In this document: positions 25,291-34,534 of the stretch, piece by piece
How positions within the stretch are numbered: the stretch's first letter is position 1
Layout: each line of letters begins with the position of its first letter
NCBI GenBank assembly: GCA_046344715.1
Contig: JBKDKX010000002.1
Span: 62,001 to 126,000 of the forward strand
Length of the DNA stretch: 64,000 bases
Direction of reading: 5' to 3'
DNA from: CAZAQK01 sp046344715
GTDB lineage: Bacteria; Pseudomonadota; Alphaproteobacteria; Rickettsiales; SXRF01
Translations under genes and position numbers: made by a program
Notes under the pieces: model-generated
What the model saw: the letters and a program-made list of their open reading frames with translations, nothing else
Told to the model about the DNA's origin: nothing
The model's database searches: none

Positions 25291-27093
25291 ATGCCTAAAG
25301 AGACAGAAAAACAACGCGTATTCACGCGCCGTGCCATGATATTGGGCGGTGTGCAGGTGGCTGCGTTTTCTGCATTGGCGTCGCGCCTGTTTTACCTGCA
25401 ATTTATCCGTGCTGATGAATACCAGACATTGTCCGAGAGTAACCGTGTGAAGCTGCAACTGATCGCGCCAGAGCGCGGGCTGATTCTTGACCGTATGGGT
25501 ATTGCCATGGCCAAGAACGAGAAGAATTACCGGTTGTTTCTGGATATGAGTACGATCAACCAGAAGCAGTTGGTGCAAAGCATGGAAAAACTCCATGGAT
25601 TACTGCCATTTGGCGAAAAAAAATGGAAACAGGTGCAGAAATTCAAAGTTTCATCTGCCAGTATGCCAGAACTTTTGCGCGATCATTTAACATGGGAAGA
25701 AGTATCGCTGGTGGAGCTGAATCTGCTGTCGCTTCCTGGCGTATTTATTGATACGGGGCAGGTACGTTTTTATCCGTATGGCGAAAAATTCTCGCATCTG
25801 ATTGGCTATATGGGGGCAGTGGCTGAAGATGAAATGGAAGGCGATAATCAGTCGCTCTTCCGCTTGCCGGATTTCAAGATTGGCAAAAACGGCATTGAAA
25901 AAATGCTGGAAGAAGATTTGCGTGGTGTGGCAGGCATTCGCCAGCTTGAGGTGAATGTACATGGCGTGCCGGTGCGCGAAATCAGCAAAAAAGAAAGCAC
26001 CAGCGGCAAGAATATCCGCCTGACGATTGATAGTGCATTACAGGAATTCACTGCCGATTTACTGCAAGGAGAGAGTGCGTCAGTAGTGGTAATGGAGGTA
26101 GATACCGGCAATGTGCTGACGCTGGTTTCTATCCCTGGTTATGATCCGAATAGTTTCAGTAAAGGCATTGGCACGGAAGAATGGAAACGCCTGAATGCCG
26201 ATAAGAAAGCACCATTGCTTAATAAATCCATCGCGGGGCAATATCCTCCGGGGTCGACATTCAAAATGCTGGTGGGGCTTGCTGCGCTTGAGGCTGGCAT
26301 TATTAAGCCGTGGTCGAGCGTATTTTGTCCGGGGCATTTTACACTGGGCAACCATACGTTTAATTGCTGGAAAGAAGGCGGGCACGGCACCGTGCGCTTC
26401 CATGAAGCGGTCGAACAATCGTGTGATACATTTTTCTACACAGTAGCGAACCAGATGGGTATTGAAAAATATGCAGCTATGGCGCGGCGTTTTGGCCTTG
26501 GACAACGTTATGATATTGGACTGATGGGTGAAAAATCCGGCCTGATTCCAGATCCGGAATGGAAAATGAAAAGTTACAAGCAGCGCTGGACGGGTGGCGA
26601 TACGATTAACTGCTCGATTGGGCAGGGCTATGTGCTCGCCACGCCGCTGCAGCTGGCAGTGATGACCTGCCGCATGGCAGGTGGCAAGAAAGTGACGCCG
26701 CGCCTGTGGGTGGAAGAAGGTAAGGAACAGCCACAATTTGAGGCCATGGATGTAACAGAAGAGTTGCTGCAGCTAAATCGTGAGGCGATGACGGCGGTGG
26801 TAAACAGCCAGTCGGGCACGGCCTATGGCAAACGCATTGCCGAGCCGCAATTTGCCTTCGCCGGAAAAACCGGCACATCACAGGTGCGTAAAATTCTCCA
26901 GCGTGGCATGAAACAGGAGTTGTTGCCGTGGGAGTATAGGCATCACGCGTTATTTATCGGGTTTGCGCCGTTGGATAAGCCAAAATATGCGGTTTCCGTG
27001 CTGGTGGAGCATGGCGGCGGCGGTTCATCGGCGGCTGCACCAATCGCGAAGGAAGTGCTGCTTAAAGTGCAGCAGATGGCAGAAGTAGGATAA
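25291..27093 (+). CDS. mrdA: Penicillin-binding protein 2 (elongasome transpeptidase)
   Basis: 600 residues: a cytoplasmic N-terminus, one membrane helix (about 14-33), a pedestal/dimerisation domain with the RLFYLQ and APERGLILDRMG segments, and a class B transpeptidase domain. The active-site motifs are SxxK with Ser322 and Lys325 (PPGSTFKM), SxN-like SCD, and KTGTS with Lys526. It crosslinks peptidoglycan during lateral growth. RodA normally follows in this cluster but is not here; the convergent dksA follows instead. Confidence 0.95.
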   Translation: MPKETEKQRVFTRRAMILGGVQVAAFSALASRLFYLQFIRADEYQTLSESNRVKLQLIAPERGLILDRMGIAMAKNEKNYRLFLDMSTINQKQLVQSMEKLHGLLPFGEKKWKQVQKFKVSSASMPELLRDHLTWEEVSLVELNLLSLPGVFIDTGQVRFYPYGEKFSHLIGYMGAVAEDEMEGDNQSLFRLPDFKIGKNGIEKMLEEDLRGVAGIRQLEVNVHGVPVREISKKESTSGKNIRLTIDSALQEFTADLLQGESASVVVMEVDTGNVLTLVSIPGYDPNSFSKGIGTEEWKRLNADKKAPLLNKSIAGQYPPGSTFKMLVGLAALEAGIIKPWSSVFCPGHFTLGNHTFNCWKEGGHGTVRFHEAVEQSCDTFFYTVANQMGIEKYAAMARRFGLGQRYDIGLMGEKSGLIPDPEWKMKSYKQRWTGGDTINCSIGQGYVLATPLQLAVMTCRMAGGKKVTPRLWVEEGKEQPQFEAMDVTEELLQLNREAMTAVVNSQSGTAYGKRIAEPQFAFAGKTGTSQVRKILQRGMKQELLPWEYRHHALFIGFAPLDKPKYAVSVLVEHGGGGSSAAAPIAKEVLLKVQQMAEVG

Positions 27094-27107
27094 GCGATCA
27101 GAGATGA

Positions 27108-27134
27108 GCGATGAGTAAAAAATTCACTCATCGC
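27108..27134. terminator. Hairpin between the PBP2 gene and dksA
   Basis: GCGATGAGT (27108-27116) and ACTCATCGC (27126-27134) form a perfect 9-bp stem with an A/T-rich loop between convergent genes. There is no clear T-run after the stem, so efficiency is uncertain. Confidence 0.5.
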
Positions 27135-27147
27135 ACCTCAATTATCG

Positions 27148-27621
27148 CTATTCCTCATCAATATATTGCTTTTCCATTTTCTCGTGGCGTTCCTGCGCCT
27201 CGATGGTCATGGTGGCAATTGGGCGGGCTTCTAAGCGTTTCAGGCCGATAGGTTCACCGGTTTCTTCACAGAATCCGTAAGATCCGTCTTCAATACGGCG
27301 AAGGGCAGCATCAATTTTGCCGATGAGTTTCAGGTAACGGTTGCGGGTGCGAAGTTCCACACCAGCTTCAGTTTCCAGCGATGCGCGGTCAGAAAGGTCA
27401 GGTTCGCGCCAGTTTTCTTCCTTAAGGCTCGCGATGGTTTCCTGTGATTCGGCGATGAGTTCTTCGCGCCATTTCACTAACTTTTCGCGGAAATACTGAA
27501 GCTGGTCTGCATTCATGTATTCTTCTTTTTCAGAAGGCTTGTAATTCTTGGTATCTTTAGATGCAGATGCTTTCACAGGTTTTGCTGCTGCTTTGGTCGC
27601 TTTTGTAGGCATAATATACAA
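27148..27621 (-). CDS. dksA: RNA polymerase-binding transcription factor DksA
   Basis: 157 residues. A Lys/Ala-rich N-terminal extension is followed by the coiled coil (about 40-110, YFREKLVKWREELIAESQET and beyond, with the acidic tip region) and the TraR/DksA zinc-finger-like domain GSYGFCEETGEPIGLKRLEARP. Only one of the four zinc-ligand cysteines remains, as is common in alphaproteobacterial DksA. It works with ppGpp at the secondary channel of RNA polymerase. Confidence 0.93.
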   Translation of the reverse strand: MYIMPTKATKAAAKPVKASASKDTKNYKPSEKEEYMNADQLQYFREKLVKWREELIAESQETIASLKEENWREPDLSDRASLETEAGVELRTRNRYLKLIGKIDAALRRIEDGSYGFCEETGEPIGLKRLEARPIATMTIEAQERHEKMEKQYIDEE

Positions 27622-27654
27622 TCCTTAAAAAGAGATTTGTAAGGCAATAAGTCT

Positions 27655-27673
27655 AGCCCGAAAATTTCGGGCT
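27655..27673 (-). terminator. Perfect palindrome between fliX and dksA
   Basis: AGCCCGAAAATTTCGGGCT is a perfect palindrome 30 bases beyond the fliX stop and before dksA on the same strand. It can form an 8-9 bp hairpin and probably separates the two units, although no T-run follows. Confidence 0.5.
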
Positions 27674-27703
27674 GTATAGCGAAAGCGTGGTAAAAAAGCA
27701 ATG

Positions 27704-28180
27704 CTATATATCGCTGTCGTCTAGCTGGTCGCTGCGTCCGGCCTGCTGGTTTTGCATGGCGGTTTCAATTTTAGCCAGCTCTACCGAAGCGCGCAGCTCA
27801 ATATCATCCATAATATCAAGCAGGGATTGATCGGTAATATATTGTTTTTTTGCAGAAAGTTGGCTGTTGATGTTGCGCAGCACGTGAATTGGCACGCTGC
27901 CAGTGAGGATGGAATGCCTGAGCTTATCCAGCGAATCCAGCATATCATTGCCCTGCTGCAAGGCTTTGCGCTTGCTTTGGCCGTCATCATTAATTTCCTG
28001 CAAAGACAATAGGTTGCTAAGCGATGATGTCGATGCAACCGATGTGGTAGCCGAGGTGGACGAAGCACCGTCTGTATCCGAAAGTCCGAGTAAATCGGCA
28101 AATGATCCCACCGCAGAAGCGCTTCCACGTTTTTTCACGCCGCCTGCTGATTTGATGGAACTAAAGCCGCTTACCTTCAT
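27704..28180 (-). CDS. fliX: Flagellar assembly regulator FliX
   Basis: 158 residues. A Ser/Thr/Ala-rich N-terminal half starts with MKVSGFSSIKSAGG. The conserved C-terminus LDSLDKLRHSILTGSVPIHVLRNINSQL then YITDQSLLDIMDDIELRASVELAK is diagnostic of FliX. In Caulobacter FliX couples basal-body assembly to sigma-54-dependent class III/IV flagellar transcription through FlbD. It is divergent from flgI, as in other alphaproteobacteria, and here flgI has a sigma-54 promoter. Confidence 0.9.
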   Translation of the reverse strand: MKVSGFSSIKSAGGVKKRGSASAVGSFADLLGLSDTDGASSTSATTSVASTSSLSNLLSLQEINDDGQSKRKALQQGNDMLDSLDKLRHSILTGSVPIHVLRNINSQLSAKKQYITDQSLLDIMDDIELRASVELAKIETAMQNQQAGRSDQLDDSDI

Positions 28181-28343
28181 GGGTCTATTCTATACAGCAA
28201 GCTTTAATGCCAAGTAAACAGAGAGTTTTGAGGGATTTTTATCTCGGAAAAAAATGCCTAGGCAGATGGTCGTTCATCAACACCTCCGGTCGATGATTAT
28301 AAATAATCCAATGAAATATATTGGTTTTCTGAAGAAATGAGTT

Positions 28344-28359
28344 TGGCACGCAAATCGCA
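28344..28359 (+). promoter_or_regulatory. Sigma-54 (RpoN) promoter of the flgI operon
   Basis: TGGCACGCAAATCGCA has GG (28345-28346) and GC (28357-28358) exactly ten bases apart and matches the -24/-12 consensus TGGCACG-N4-TTGCA except for one base. Transcription should start near 28370. This rules out an upstream ATG at 28367 and supports the flgI start at 28388. Confidence 0.85.
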
Positions 28360-28387
28360 GTCATGAATGGAAAGTATGAGGCATTTT

Positions 28388-29545
28388 ATGACACACTTAT
28401 GCGCACATCGCTCTTTATCAGTAAAAGCATTGGCTGCTTTGGCAGCGCTTGCTGGATTTGTGCTGGTATCAAACATGGCGCAGGCGGCAGAGGCACGCCT
28501 TAAGGATATCGTCACCTTCGAGGGTATCAGGAATAACATGTTGATGGGTTATGGCCTTGTAGTTGGCCTGAACGGCACCGGCGATAAACTCCAGAACAAT
28601 GCCTTTACTGAACAAAGCCTGATCGCATTCCTTGAGCGTCAGGGTGTAAATACACGCGGCACCAACCTGAAAAGCAAAAACGTGGCAGCGGTAACGGTTA
28701 CGGCGCAACTTCCAGCATTTTCGCGCAGTGGCAGCCATATAGATGTAACTATCAGCGCGATGGGTGATGCTAAAGATTTAACAGGTGGCGTATTGCTGGC
28801 AACGCCTCTTTACGGTGCAGATGGCGAAGTGTATGCCGTGGCGCAGGGTGCCATTTCCATCGGGGGTTTCCGTGCCGCAAGTGATGACGGTTCAACCACT
28901 ATTACTAAGGGCGTTCCAACCTCGGGCTTTATTGCCAGCGGTGGCATCGTGGAGCGTGAAGTGGAGTTTGATCTGAATAGTCTGCCGGTGATTAAAATGG
29001 CGCTGCGGAACCCTGACATTACCACGGCGCAGGCAGTGGCTAATGTGATTAATGCCAATGTTGGTCCTGGTGTGGCAATGGTTGCGGATCCTGGCACGAT
29101 TGACCTGACTGTGCCTGCCGTATTTCAGAATAATTCGACGCAGCTACTTGCTGATATTGAAAAGCTCACGGTTGAAACTGATCAAGTGGCAAAAATTGTG
29201 ATTGATGAAGCATCCGGCACCATCGTGATGGGCGAGAATGTCCGCATCGATACGGTGGCGGTGGCACAGGGCAATCTTGTGGTAAAAATTGAATCTGCTC
29301 CTGTGATTTCACAGCCTGGTGCATTTGCGCCTGAATCAGCGGAAACGGTTCAGGCAACGCAGGAGGCGGTTACGGTAACGGACGCAGGTCCGGGCAAGCG
29401 TATGGCAGTGCTTGAGCGCGGTGCGACGCTTAAAGATCTGGTCGCTGGGCTTAATGCGCTCGGTGTTGGTCCGCGTGACCTGATTACCATTTTGCAGACC
29501 ATTAAAGCGGCAGGTGCTCTGCAGGCTGAAATTCAAACGAGGTAG
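28388..29545 (+). CDS. flgI: Flagellar P-ring protein FlgI
   Basis: 385 residues. A signal peptide (about 1-33, ending NMAQAAEA) precedes RLKDIVTFEGIRNNMLMGYGLVVGLNGTGD, the typical FlgI N-terminus, and the C-terminus PRDLITILQTIKAAGALQAEI is also typical. FlgI polymerises into the periplasmic P ring around the rod. The start at 28388 is set by GAGG six bases upstream and by the sigma-54 promoter just before. It is the first gene of flgI-flgJ(N)-flgN-flgK-flgL-fliW-fliB. Confidence 0.96.
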   Translation: MTHLCAHRSLSVKALAALAALAGFVLVSNMAQAAEARLKDIVTFEGIRNNMLMGYGLVVGLNGTGDKLQNNAFTEQSLIAFLERQGVNTRGTNLKSKNVAAVTVTAQLPAFSRSGSHIDVTISAMGDAKDLTGGVLLATPLYGADGEVYAVAQGAISIGGFRAASDDGSTTITKGVPTSGFIASGGIVEREVEFDLNSLPVIKMALRNPDITTAQAVANVINANVGPGVAMVADPGTIDLTVPAVFQNNSTQLLADIEKLTVETDQVAKIVIDEASGTIVMGENVRIDTVAVAQGNLVVKIESAPVISQPGAFAPESAETVQATQEAVTVTDAGPGKRMAVLERGATLKDLVAGLNALGVGPRDLITILQTIKAAGALQAEIQTR

Positions 29546-29548
29546 GCA

Positions 29549-29902
29549 ATGATTGATGCAGGTATTATTTCCGGTGTGATGATGAAGCAGATTGATCGCT
29601 CTGCAGATTCCACCATGCGACTTGCTAAAGCGCATGCGGAGGGCATACAGAAAACCGATGGTAAATCGCCGGATGTTAAAGCAGATAAGGTATCAAAAGA
29701 TTTTGAATCTCTCTTTATTAGTCAGATGCTTGAGCAGATGTTTGGCGAGTCACTCGGGGAGGATTTCTTTGGTAGTGAGGAGTCGAGTGATGTGTATCGT
29801 CAGTTGATGGTGGAGCAGTACGGCAAGAAAATCAGCGCCAGCGGTGGCATAGGAATTGCTGATTATGTGAAGAGAGAACTACTTAAAATGCAGGAGGTTT
29901 AA
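29549..29902 (+). CDS. flgJ: FlgJ-type rod-binding protein (N-terminal domain only)
   Basis: 117 residues with the rod-binding domain pattern KVSKDFESLFISQMLEQMFGES then DVYRQLMVEQYGKKISASGGIGIADYV. The muramidase domain found in enterobacterial FlgJ is absent, which is normal in alphaproteobacteria (CheL-like). It caps or scaffolds rod assembly in the periplasm. It begins three bases after flgI. Confidence 0.85.
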   Translation: MIDAGIISGVMMKQIDRSADSTMRLAKAHAEGIQKTDGKSPDVKADKVSKDFESLFISQMLEQMFGESLGEDFFGSEESSDVYRQLMVEQYGKKISASGGIGIADYVKRELLKMQEV

Positions 29903-29905
29903 GTC

Positions 29906-30358
29906 ATGGATCGTAAAATGCAGACGGTGGAAGAGCCAAAAGTGAAGGTACAGGATGTGGTAACGTTGACCGCGCGGCTTGCACAGATTCTGGCAGAAGA
30001 AGTAGATTTGCTGAATAACATGCATGTGTCAAAAATTGCGGATCTGCAAAAAGAAAAATTATTTCTTATCAACGCGCTGGAAGCACAACGTAAGCTGCTT
30101 GATAGGCACCCGCATCTTTCCGAGTCCATTCCATCTCAGGATAAGCGGGATTTAGAAGATGTTGTATCTGTATTCAATGATATTCTGGAAGAAAACCATC
30201 ATAAGTTGTTGTTGGCCAAAAAGGTGAATCACGAGATTGTGAAAGCCATTACTTCCGTAGTTCAGGAAAGTACTAAACGCGCCTCATACAGTGTGCGTGG
30301 CATGAGTGAAGTGTCGCCCTTCCAGACATTATCCGTGACGCTCGATAAAACCATTTAG
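29906..30358 (+). CDS. flgN: FlgN-like chaperone for hook-associated proteins
   Basis: 150 residues, nearly all helical: VVTLTARLAQILAEEVDLLNNMHVSKIADLQKEK is the FlgN pattern of an N-terminal helix followed by 'KxxL'. Position immediately upstream of flgK supports a FlgN role, keeping FlgK and FlgL export-competent. Sequence similarity is weak, as is usual for the family, so the call rests partly on context. Confidence 0.75.
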   Translation: MDRKMQTVEEPKVKVQDVVTLTARLAQILAEEVDLLNNMHVSKIADLQKEKLFLINALEAQRKLLDRHPHLSESIPSQDKRDLEDVVSVFNDILEENHHKLLLAKKVNHEIVKAITSVVQESTKRASYSVRGMSEVSPFQTLSVTLDKTI

Positions 30359-30366
30359 AGGTAGTT

Positions 30367-33072
30367 GTGAGTCTTTCGATCGCACTCAATAACGCGCTGT
30401 CAGGCCTTAGGGTAAACCAGAAGGCACTTCAAGTATTGTCGAACAATATCGCCAATGCCAATACAGCGGGATATAGCAGACAGGTTGTTAGTCAGAGTGC
30501 GGTCTATCTTGTCGGCGAAGGTGCGGGTGTAAGTATAAGTGATGTGAGCCGTAAGGTGGATGAATATCTGGCCAGAGCGGTGCAGTTGCAAAATTCTACC
30601 ACATCACGCGCAACGGTGCTTAATGATTTTAACAGCCGTAGCCAGCTATTGTTTGGCGGTCCCGGCAGTACCAATAACCTAAACAGCTATCTCAATAGTT
30701 TTTTCAACTCCCTGCAGTCGTTAAGTCTGACACCGGAGAGCAGCACGCAGATTGCTAATGTGGTGCGTGGCGGCAAAACGTTTGCGGATCAGGTTGTACG
30801 GATTGCGCAGGGACTTCAGGATTTGCGTTATGAAGCAGATAAAGACATCAAGTCGATTGTGGATAATGTGAATGAGAATTTACGTCAGCTTCACGAAATT
30901 AATATTGCTATTGCGAATGCAACAACGGGTGGTGACAATCCGGTAAGCCTGCTTGACAGGCGTGATGCTTTATTGCGCGATATGTCGCAATATGTGGATA
31001 TTCAGACCTATGTGCGTGCTAATGGCGCGGTAAACGTATTTACGTCTAATGGTCTGAGTTTGCTGGATGAAAATCTGCGTTACCTGACCTATACACCAGC
31101 CTCATCTGCAGATCCGTTTATTGATGATACTGATCTTCCCGCAGTGCTTATTTATCAGCAAAACTCATCGGGTGAAACCTTTGGAACGCCGGTTGAGCTT
31201 GTGAGCGGTGGTCCAAGTTCTCAGGTGACTACCTCATTACTCAGCGGTAAATTAAAAGGCCTTCTTGATCTGCGTGATCGACAATTGCCTAATATGTTGA
31301 AACAGCTTGATACCATGGCTGCTGGTATGCGGGATCAATTTAATCGAGTACATAATGCAGGCGTACCATTTCCAGGAAAAGCGAGCTTTACCGGAACAAG
31401 AGCTGTATTTGCAAATGAGTTTCGCCAATGGGCTGGCAGCATGCGCATTGGTGTGATGGGTGGCGATGGTCGTCCTGTTGATTCTGGTTATAGCGATGAA
31501 GACTCCGGCGCACGCCCGGTTAAATTGAATTTAGCCGAGCTTGATACGGGCAATGGAGATGGCTTCCCTTCCATGCAGGGCATCGTAGATGAAATAAACC
31601 GTTATCTTGGCCCTCCGGCAAACCGTGTGACGCTCGGCAATATCAATAATATCAGGCTTGCATCGCAAACCACTAGTTTGCCTGGGGCACCACCGCGATT
31701 TTCCTTCGATTTCGATATGGAAAATATTTCCGGTCAGGATGCGAATGTGTTTGTAACGGGTTTGCAGGTTCTTGATGATACAAGCACAGATATCACGTCG
31801 ATTGTTGACAATGTGCCTATTGTGAATCTGGCAGCGACGGGCACCTATGTCACCACAGCTTCTAGCAATGTAGTAACGGTAACAACTGCAACGTCAACAG
31901 GAGTAGCGGTTGGAGATACCATTTTTCTTTCAACACCTGGTGCACCTGTGGATGGTATCCCTGCGTCACAATTGGGCGGATATGTAACAGTCACCAGTGT
32001 TAGCGGTAGTACCTTTACGTTTGAAACTACTACAGCGGCAACTGCTGGGGGGGCGTTTAACGTAGCAGGTCAGACCGCAAGGCCTTCCTATGCTACCATC
32101 GAAGCAGGAGATTATCGCCGTACCAAAGCAGAAGGTGGCGTTACTCTGGATTTAAGTGGCAATTCAACATCCACATACTACACGATTCGCGCTACTGTCG
32201 GTGTTGTCGACGAAGATGGTAACGTCAGTACGTCGCAGATCACCTACCGCGTTGACAATTCTCTGAACAATTTGCTCAATAACCGTTACAATGCACAAAC
32301 GGCCAATGGCGATGGGGCAATACGATTGCCAAATACCACGCAATCTCTGGCGCGCGCCATGCTGGTTGACGCTGATGGCAATGAATTGCCAAAGTTTAAT
32401 GGCGTCTATACCACGTCACAAAAAGGCTACCTGAAGATTGCTGCAACCAATAGCGCGCATGTGGTTGGTATTGATAGTATGAATAGCATCGAATCAGGTC
32501 AGCCAAACTCAGATCCACCACTCGCTGCAACCAACCGTGGATTCTCTCATTATTTTGGCCTGAATAACTTTTTTATCGAAGAAGATACTAATGATAATGT
32601 CACTAATGCTGCGCTTAATATGCGTGTTAGGCAGGATATTATAGATAACCCGAATCTCATTTCGTTGGGAAATCTTGTGCAGACGGCCGTACAGACGGGA
32701 GAAGATCCGTTATATACCTATGAACGTCTGGTGGGTGATAACAGTGCGATAGCGCAGTTAGCGAATTTTTCCACGACGGTAGTTACATTCCCTGCCTCCG
32801 GTGGTCTTGGGCAGTCAAATCAGACGATTGCCGGATATCTGGCGCAGATTATTGGCACAGCCGCGACTAATGCTGCAGGAGCTGAATCTGATGAATTCAA
32901 TGCTAAATTATTGCTTGAGGGATATGATAACAGGGCAAGTGCTACCAGTGGCGTTAATTTGGATGAAGAACTTGCCAACACAGTTATTTACCAAAACGCA
33001 TATACAGCATCAGCAAGGGCGTTAAACGTGGCTAAGGAGCTGTTTGACGTATTGCTTGAAACATTTAGGTAG
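30367..33072 (+). CDS. flgK: Hook-associated protein 1 FlgK, enlarged (901 aa)
   Basis: GTG start after GAGGTAG. The N-terminus SLSIALNNALSGLRVNQKALQVLSNNIANANT and the C-terminus SGVNLDEELANTVIYQNAYTASARALNVAKELFD are the paired D0 helices of FlgK. It forms the first hook-filament junction ring. Typical FlgK is 550-650 residues; the extra 250 residues lie in the variable middle. That middle includes a Thr/Val-rich module (about 489-568) resembling one in FlgE of the same locus. Confidence 0.95.
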   Translation: MSLSIALNNALSGLRVNQKALQVLSNNIANANTAGYSRQVVSQSAVYLVGEGAGVSISDVSRKVDEYLARAVQLQNSTTSRATVLNDFNSRSQLLFGGPGSTNNLNSYLNSFFNSLQSLSLTPESSTQIANVVRGGKTFADQVVRIAQGLQDLRYEADKDIKSIVDNVNENLRQLHEINIAIANATTGGDNPVSLLDRRDALLRDMSQYVDIQTYVRANGAVNVFTSNGLSLLDENLRYLTYTPASSADPFIDDTDLPAVLIYQQNSSGETFGTPVELVSGGPSSQVTTSLLSGKLKGLLDLRDRQLPNMLKQLDTMAAGMRDQFNRVHNAGVPFPGKASFTGTRAVFANEFRQWAGSMRIGVMGGDGRPVDSGYSDEDSGARPVKLNLAELDTGNGDGFPSMQGIVDEINRYLGPPANRVTLGNINNIRLASQTTSLPGAPPRFSFDFDMENISGQDANVFVTGLQVLDDTSTDITSIVDNVPIVNLAATGTYVTTASSNVVTVTTATSTGVAVGDTIFLSTPGAPVDGIPASQLGGYVTVTSVSGSTFTFETTTAATAGGAFNVAGQTARPSYATIEAGDYRRTKAEGGVTLDLSGNSTSTYYTIRATVGVVDEDGNVSTSQITYRVDNSLNNLLNNRYNAQTANGDGAIRLPNTTQSLARAMLVDADGNELPKFNGVYTTSQKGYLKIAATNSAHVVGIDSMNSIESGQPNSDPPLAATNRGFSHYFGLNNFFIEEDTNDNVTNAALNMRVRQDIIDNPNLISLGNLVQTAVQTGEDPLYTYERLVGDNSAIAQLANFSTTVVTFPASGGLGQSNQTIAGYLAQIIGTAATNAAGAESDEFNAKLLLEGYDNRASATSGVNLDEELANTVIYQNAYTASARALNVAKELFDVLLETFR

Positions 33073-33081
33073 GAGTGAGTC

Positions 33082-33993
33082 ATGGCACTGGGGCGCATAG
33101 GAACATACGCTGTTTTCCAATCTACTATCAAGGATATGAGTAACGCGCAAAATGAGTTAATCAGGTTGCAAACGCAGATTTCGAGTGGGTTGAAATCGCA
33201 GAATTATGCTGGCATTGCGGATCAGACAGAGCAGTTTCTGGATTTGGAGAATAAAATTTCCAAGACCGATTTATATATCAAAAATAATCGGGTCGTTAAA
33301 ACGCGCCTGGAAGTAACCAGTACATCATTGGATCAGATTGTTGAAACTGCGAATTCGCTTAAAAATCTTATTGCCACGCGCCGCAGTGGCACGCAGGGTG
33401 AGCTGTCTACATTTCGAGCACAGCTTACTGATATGTGGCAGACGATAGCAGCGCAGCTCAACGTATCTTCCGAAGGTCGGTATCTTTTTTCAGGTACCAG
33501 TACCGATGTAAAGCCTGTGGATGCTAATCAGTTTCCAAGATTGTCTACACTTGGCGTTCCAGATGATGGCTATTATAGCGGAAGTAACGAAGATATTATT
33601 ATTCGTGCGCAGGAAGATATTGAATTTACGTACAACATTCGTGCGGATAATCCGGCCTTTCAGAAAATTATCGCCGGGCTTTCTACCGCTTTAGAGGGTG
33701 ATGAAGGTAGCAGTGATGTAAATCTTGCCGCAGCCTATGATTTTGTGGATGAGGGCTTGCGCGACGTAATTACGCTTCAGGCAAGCGTTAATGCCAATAA
33801 GGTAGCTATTGATGAGATTGATAGCCAGCACCAGTCATTTAAGCTGTATTGGCAAGGGGTTAAAGAAGATATCGGGAATACCGATCTGGTGGCAGCCTCC
33901 ACGCAGGTTGCCCTGAATCAGGGAATTCTGCAAGCGGCATTTCAGGCATATGCCCGAATTAATTCCTTGAGACTTTCAGACTTTTTACAGTAG
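33082..33993 (+). CDS. flgL: Hook-associated protein 3 FlgL
   Basis: 303 residues. The flagellin-like N-terminus (GTYAVFQSTIKDMSNAQNELIRLQTQISSGLKS) and the C-terminal helix (TDLVAASTQVALNQGILQAAFQAYARINSLRLSDFL) are typical of FlgL, the second junction protein. It lies nine bases after flgK with its own GGAGTGAG ribosome-binding site. Confidence 0.95.
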   Translation: MALGRIGTYAVFQSTIKDMSNAQNELIRLQTQISSGLKSQNYAGIADQTEQFLDLENKISKTDLYIKNNRVVKTRLEVTSTSLDQIVETANSLKNLIATRRSGTQGELSTFRAQLTDMWQTIAAQLNVSSEGRYLFSGTSTDVKPVDANQFPRLSTLGVPDDGYYSGSNEDIIIRAQEDIEFTYNIRADNPAFQKIIAGLSTALEGDEGSSDVNLAAAYDFVDEGLRDVITLQASVNANKVAIDEIDSQHQSFKLYWQGVKEDIGNTDLVAASTQVALNQGILQAAFQAYARINSLRLSDFLQ

Positions 33994-34001
33994 AGTATAC
34001 C

Positions 34002-34529
34002 ATGATACAAACAAGCGCCGTAACAGGACAAGTCAATACAGGAATCGAAGCTTTTCTTATGCTTAATCAATCTGCCAGCAATGATAAGACTTCAAATACA
34101 CCAAGGTTAGTGCATTCGCGTTTTGGTGAAATCATGGTGGATCCGACCAAGGCGATACACTTCACTCGCGGGATGCTTGGTATACCCGACAGGTTTGACT
34201 TCTCACTGGTGAGTTTCCCCAGCGAAAAAATGCAGCAGTTTATGCTTTTGCAGTCACTGGAGGAAGATGCGCTTTCATTTATTACGCTGCCACTTCCTCC
34301 TGAAAATGCCATCATCGCCCACCGTGACATACAGATGGCATGTAAGGATTTGCAGATTGCTGAAGCTAATCTTGCCGTATTGCTGATCGTATCAGTGCAT
34401 CGCAGTCCAACAGAAGTAAGGCTTTCTGTTAATGCTCGAGCCCCCTTGCTGATTGATGCAGAACGCAGGTCTGGCACGCAGTATGTTTTCCAGAATGATG
34501 CGTATAAGATCCAGCATATGCTGGATTAA
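34002..34529 (+). CDS. fliW: Flagellar assembly factor FliW
   Basis: 175 residues. The segment GEIMVDPTKAIHFTRGMLGIPDRFDFSLVSF...FMLLQSLEEDALSFITLPLP has the FliW pattern 'I.F..GLPGF....f.ll......pf..LqSle...laFvv..P'. FliW binds flagellin and relieves translational repression by CsrA in Bacillus and Campylobacter. It has an N-terminal extension of about 40 residues compared with Bacillus FliW. It lies between flgL and fliB, as in Firmicutes, but no csrA is next to it. FliW is unusual in alphaproteobacteria, which mostly use FlaF/FlbT. Confidence 0.82.
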   Translation: MIQTSAVTGQVNTGIEAFLMLNQSASNDKTSNTPRLVHSRFGEIMVDPTKAIHFTRGMLGIPDRFDFSLVSFPSEKMQQFMLLQSLEEDALSFITLPLPPENAIIAHRDIQMACKDLQIAEANLAVLLIVSVHRSPTEVRLSVNARAPLLIDAERRSGTQYVFQNDAYKIQHMLD

Positions 34530-34534
34530 AAATT

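Noticed and set aside
28186..28214. Sigma-54-like TTGGCATTAAAGCTTGCT on the minus strand upstream of fliX
   Set aside because: GG and GC are 11 bases apart instead of 10, which sigma-54 does not tolerate.
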